Part shown: piece by piece, positions 61,771 to 64,000 of the stretch | Layout of the letters: each line of letters starts with the position of its first letter | Numbering within the stretch: the stretch's first letter is position 1 | Notes under the pieces: model-generated | Database searches by the model: none | Told to the model about the DNA's origin: nothing | Seen by the model: the letters and a program-made list of their open reading frames with translations, nothing else | Position numbers and translations under genes: made by a program | Assembly (NCBI RefSeq): GCF_000295935.2 | Contig: NZ_ALWO02000011.1 | Span: 1-64,000, forward strand | Length of the DNA stretch: 64,000 bases | Direction: 5' to 3' | DNA from: Indibacter alkaliphilus LW1 | Lineage (GTDB): Bacteria; Bacteroidota; Bacteroidia; Cytophagales; Cyclobacteriaceae

Positions 61771-61961
61771 GAAAGGAAGGATGATTGCCTAAGCAATCAA
61801 AAAATGTTAACTTCAAGAAAAGCAAAGCGCATCAAGCTTGTTCAAAGTTCGGCCTATTCAAATACTTTAAAAAAATTTGGAGCTGTAAACCCCGCATGCT
61901 TTTGCTGAAAACCGAGTTTGTGAAAAGGAGATTGTAGCTATAGGAAGAAAATTGCAAAAAG

Positions 61962-62375
61962 ATGAAAGCACCAGAATTAAGCTGTGAAAAGTGTTTTGAA
62001 GATTTCAGGGAATCACTGGAAGAACTGGGACAGCTTGTAAGAGAAAGTGAAAAGCATTCCCTGACTGATTCTCATGAAAAAAGACTTATTCGCTCCTTTG
62101 AGGTGACGCACGAACTCGCTCTCAACACGATAGGAGAATTCTTCAGAAAACAAAGCAGACCTCCATTCACAGGGTCAAGAGATGCAACAGTAGAAGCCTT
62201 CAATGAAGATTTGATAGATGATGGCAAAGGGTGGATGGACATGATTATAGACAGAATCAAATACAACCCCCTTTATCCTGAAGAGTTTGACCACATTTTT
62301 CTTTCCAACATCAAAAAGATCTATTACCGTTTACTTCTCAATTTTGAGAGGAAAATGAAAGAAAAACTGGAATGA
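61962..62375 (+). CDS. HI0074-family HEPN-like protein (nucleotidyltransferase-associated), orphan
   Basis: 137 residues, all helical. Motifs: SFEVTHELALNTIGEFF, GSRDATVEAFNEDLIDDG and WMDMIIDRIKYNPLYPEEF match the HI0074 nucleotidyltransferase-substrate-binding family, normally encoded beside a small MNT nucleotidyltransferase to form a toxin-antitoxin-like pair. No such gene flanks it. The usual RN-x3-H-x-Y of the HEPN RNase site reads RIKYNPLY here, so the Asn and His are lost. It is probably catalytically inactive, or works with an MNT elsewhere. Its 5' leader (61771-61961) holds no gene. Confidence 0.78.
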   Translation: MKAPELSCEKCFEDFRESLEELGQLVRESEKHSLTDSHEKRLIRSFEVTHELALNTIGEFFRKQSRPPFTGSRDATVEAFNEDLIDDGKGWMDMIIDRIKYNPLYPEEFDHIFLSNIKKIYYRLLLNFERKMKEKLE

Positions 62376-62396
62376 ATCAAATTTAAAAAAATTAGA

Positions 62397-62426
62397 GCCT
62401 TCAGTTTCAAGAAACTGAAGGCTTTT
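62397..62426 (+). terminator. Terminator after the HI0074-type gene
   Basis: Perfect 12-bp stem GCCTTCAGTTTC / GAAACTGAAGGC, AA loop, followed by TTTT. Confidence 0.85.
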
Positions 62427-62543
62427 AATTTACCGGGATAAAAGTAAAAATTTAAAATTATCCCAGGCCGTTGTAGCAAATGATTAAAAGTTAACGTCAA
62501 GGGAATTGTTCAACAGTTTCTTTTCTCCAAAAATCATTTCGCT

Positions 62544-63824
62544 ATGAAAACAGCCCAAATTCACTCCGTCAATTGGCCCTTGTTCTATTCTCTGGCAATG
62601 ATATTTTTCCTCACACTACCTTCATGCCATGATGAAGTCAAGAGCACATACACTTTCAGAACCATGGTGCCGGTATTCTTAGACATGAACATGGTAAGGG
62701 AAGCTGATATCATCATAGAACCTGCCAAACCTCTGGATAATCCAGGTAAAATCTATATTTATGAGGATTATCTTTTTATCAATGAGCCACAGAAAGGAAT
62801 ACACATTTTAGACAATTCGAACCCATCTTCTCCCAGTAATGTCAATTTTATCAATGTACCCGGAAATGTAGATCTGGCGATCAATTCGAATTTCCTTTAT
62901 GCAGACAGTTATGTAGATTTATTAGTTTTTGATATCAGTGATGTGCGGAATATCAACCTGACAGAAAGAGTTGAGGATGTTTTTGAGCACATGTACTCAG
63001 ATATGAGCAGGTCAACCATCCTGACTTTTAAAGATACCGTAATGACTTCAGATTCTGAAATGATGTGGGGATGGCAAGGAAGGCCTGGAACCTGGATGAC
63101 TATGGACAGGGCCATGACCGCTTCAGCCAACTCCTCGGCATCCCAAAGCTATGGACAAGGCGGATCCATGGCGAGGTTTACCCTGCAAAGCGGACACCTC
63201 TATGCCGTCGATGATTACAGCTTGAGGGTTTTTGACGTCATACAGGCCCAAGAGCCAAAACACCTTAAAAACATCAATCTAGGTTGGGGAATAGAAACCA
63301 TCTTCCCATTTCAGGAAAAGCTGTTTATAGGCTCGCAGACAGGGATGCACATTTATGACGCTAGCGACCCTTCCACCCCCCAGAAAATGTCAGTGTACGA
63401 ACACATCACTGCCTGCGACCCAGTAGTGGTCAATGAGCAGCATGCATTTGTTACACTCAGAACAGGTCCAATGTGCAGATTTGGAATGGACGAACTCCAT
63501 GTCCTAGACATTCAAAACCTTTATGCGCCAAAACTGGTCAAGGCCTATCCTATGCTCAACCCACATGGCCTTTCGCTTTTTGAAAATTACCTGTACCTGG
63601 CTGAAGGAAAACACGGACTGAAAAGTTTTAATGTCTCTGACGTCAATACCATTGACACCAATCAACTGGAATTCCTAAAAAGCATGAAATCAGTAGATAT
63701 CATTGCCGGACCAAAATCCCTGATCGTGATTGGGGCTGATGGCGTTTGCCAGTTTGATTACAGCAATCCAGCCCAGCTCAGAAAACTTAGCTGTATTCAG
63801 GTAAAACAACCGGCAATTGTATAA
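62544..63824 (+). CDS. LVIVD-repeat (beta-propeller) lipoprotein
   Basis: 426 residues. The signal ends in LPSC (Cys near residue 28), so a lipoprotein. Repeats of the LVIVD type recur: NEPQKGIHILDNSNPSSPS, DLLVFDISDVRNI, LRVFDVIQAQEPKHL, GMHIYDASDPSTPQ, ELHVLDIQNLYAPKLV and GLKSFNVSDVNTID, each with the D-x-S/N-P pattern at the blade end, forming a seven-blade propeller. Function unknown; extracellular or periplasmic binding is likely. It is followed after three bases by an exported protein gene. Confidence 0.88.
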   Translation: MKTAQIHSVNWPLFYSLAMIFFLTLPSCHDEVKSTYTFRTMVPVFLDMNMVREADIIIEPAKPLDNPGKIYIYEDYLFINEPQKGIHILDNSNPSSPSNVNFINVPGNVDLAINSNFLYADSYVDLLVFDISDVRNINLTERVEDVFEHMYSDMSRSTILTFKDTVMTSDSEMMWGWQGRPGTWMTMDRAMTASANSSASQSYGQGGSMARFTLQSGHLYAVDDYSLRVFDVIQAQEPKHLKNINLGWGIETIFPFQEKLFIGSQTGMHIYDASDPSTPQKMSVYEHITACDPVVVNEQHAFVTLRTGPMCRFGMDELHVLDIQNLYAPKLVKAYPMLNPHGLSLFENYLYLAEGKHGLKSFNVSDVNTIDTNQLEFLKSMKSVDIIAGPKSLIVIGADGVCQFDYSNPAQLRKLSCIQVKQPAIV

Positions 63825-63827
63825 CTC

Positions 63828-64000
63828 ATGAAGACTGGCCTCCTTGTCTCTGTTCTGATTCTCTGTGCACTATTTCCTTTCATGAGCTCAGCGCAGCAGG
63901 ATCGTCCATATTTCAACCTAACAGAGACCGGTCTGTCATTCGGTCATGTCAAAAACTGGAATGACCAGTCCGATACCCGAGTGAATTTTTCATTTCAGAC
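63828..64000 (+). CDS. Exported protein, start only (cut by the window edge)
   Basis: 57 codons are visible. The first 22 residues form a signal peptide (LLVSVLILCALFPFMSSAQ) cut after SSA-Q. The mature start QDRPYFNLTETGLSFGHVK suggests an outer-membrane beta-barrel or surface protein. It begins three bases after the LVIVD gene, so the two form one unit. The family cannot be named from this part. Confidence 0.65.
   Translation, partial: MKTGLLVSVLILCALFPFMSSAQQDRPYFNLTETGLSFGHVKNWNDQSDTRVNFSFQ

Overview
The window reads as chromosomal DNA of a gliding/T9SS-type Bacteroidota, most likely order Cytophagales and close to Cyclobacteriaceae (Algoriphagus/Belliella-like). Reasons: SusC/SusD genes, several type IX secretion (T9SS) parts (PorP/SprF, a cargo with the gliding-type C-terminal domain, a PorE-like TPR-PD40-OmpA protein, PorQ), a Bacteroidota-type trigger factor/ClpP/ClpX block, almost no Shine-Dalgarno sequences, and promoters that fit the Bacteroidota consensus TTTG-N19-TAnnTTTG. 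Gene density is high, base composition is even (about 40% GC by eye), and most of the window is housekeeping. No phage, integrative element or CRISPR array is visible.

Layout. 1-354: non-coding leader with two leftward tandem promoters, probably of an rRNA operon lying left of the window. 355-8736 (minus): T9SS cargo plus PorP/SprF, purA, a lipoprotein, a STAS protein, Fur and RelA/SpoT. 8825-12370 (plus): tRNA-Leu(TAG), tig, clpP, clpX. 12405-18257 (minus): an unknown exported protein and a SusC/SusD/small-lipoprotein uptake locus. 18809-23185 (minus): lpxB, queD, porE-like and queE; the queE leader folds like a preQ1-I riboswitch. 23204-30984: an exported sugar isomerase-like protein, a VOC protein and two tandem GH78 alpha-L-rhamnosidases. 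31183-37801: NPP phosphodiesterase with truncated hemoglobin, F420-reductase-like protein, TspO-like protein, amidohydrolase, Uma2 protein, alpha/beta hydrolase. 37811-43347 is the most plastic part: a DUF4143-type ATPase behind AT-rich repeats, a REP-associated transposase (RAYT) bracketed by palindromes, a second-type DnaE behind a 12-bp-arm palindrome, and the C-terminal relic of another DUF4143 ATPase. 43383-51727: mscS, a lipoprotein, YiiX-like hydrolase, PolX, EVE protein, a secreted unknown, pyrR-pyrB. 51734-51927 is a MITE-like palindrome. 52034-60134 (minus): dxr-rseP and lon-porQ-hslU. 60322-64000 (plus): HtrA protease, an orphan HI0074-type protein, an LVIVD-repeat lipoprotein and the start of another exported protein.

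How the genes fit together: envelope biogenesis and quality control recur (T9SS parts, LpxB, RseP, HtrA, SusCD), together with cytosolic AAA+ proteolysis (Tig, ClpXP, Lon, HslU) and stress control (SpoT, Fur). queD and queE of the queuosine/preQ1 pathway are interleaved with porE and lpxB. Of the observations, the preQ1-I-like pseudoknot that ends directly against the queE start codon is the most interesting. Next are the REP/RAYT unit, the dnaE operator-like palindrome, a PolX that has lost its polymerase aspartates but kept its PHP nuclease site, and the deleted ATPase whose upstream palindrome resembles that of its intact cousin 5 kb away. All functional calls come from reading the sequence; no database search was run.
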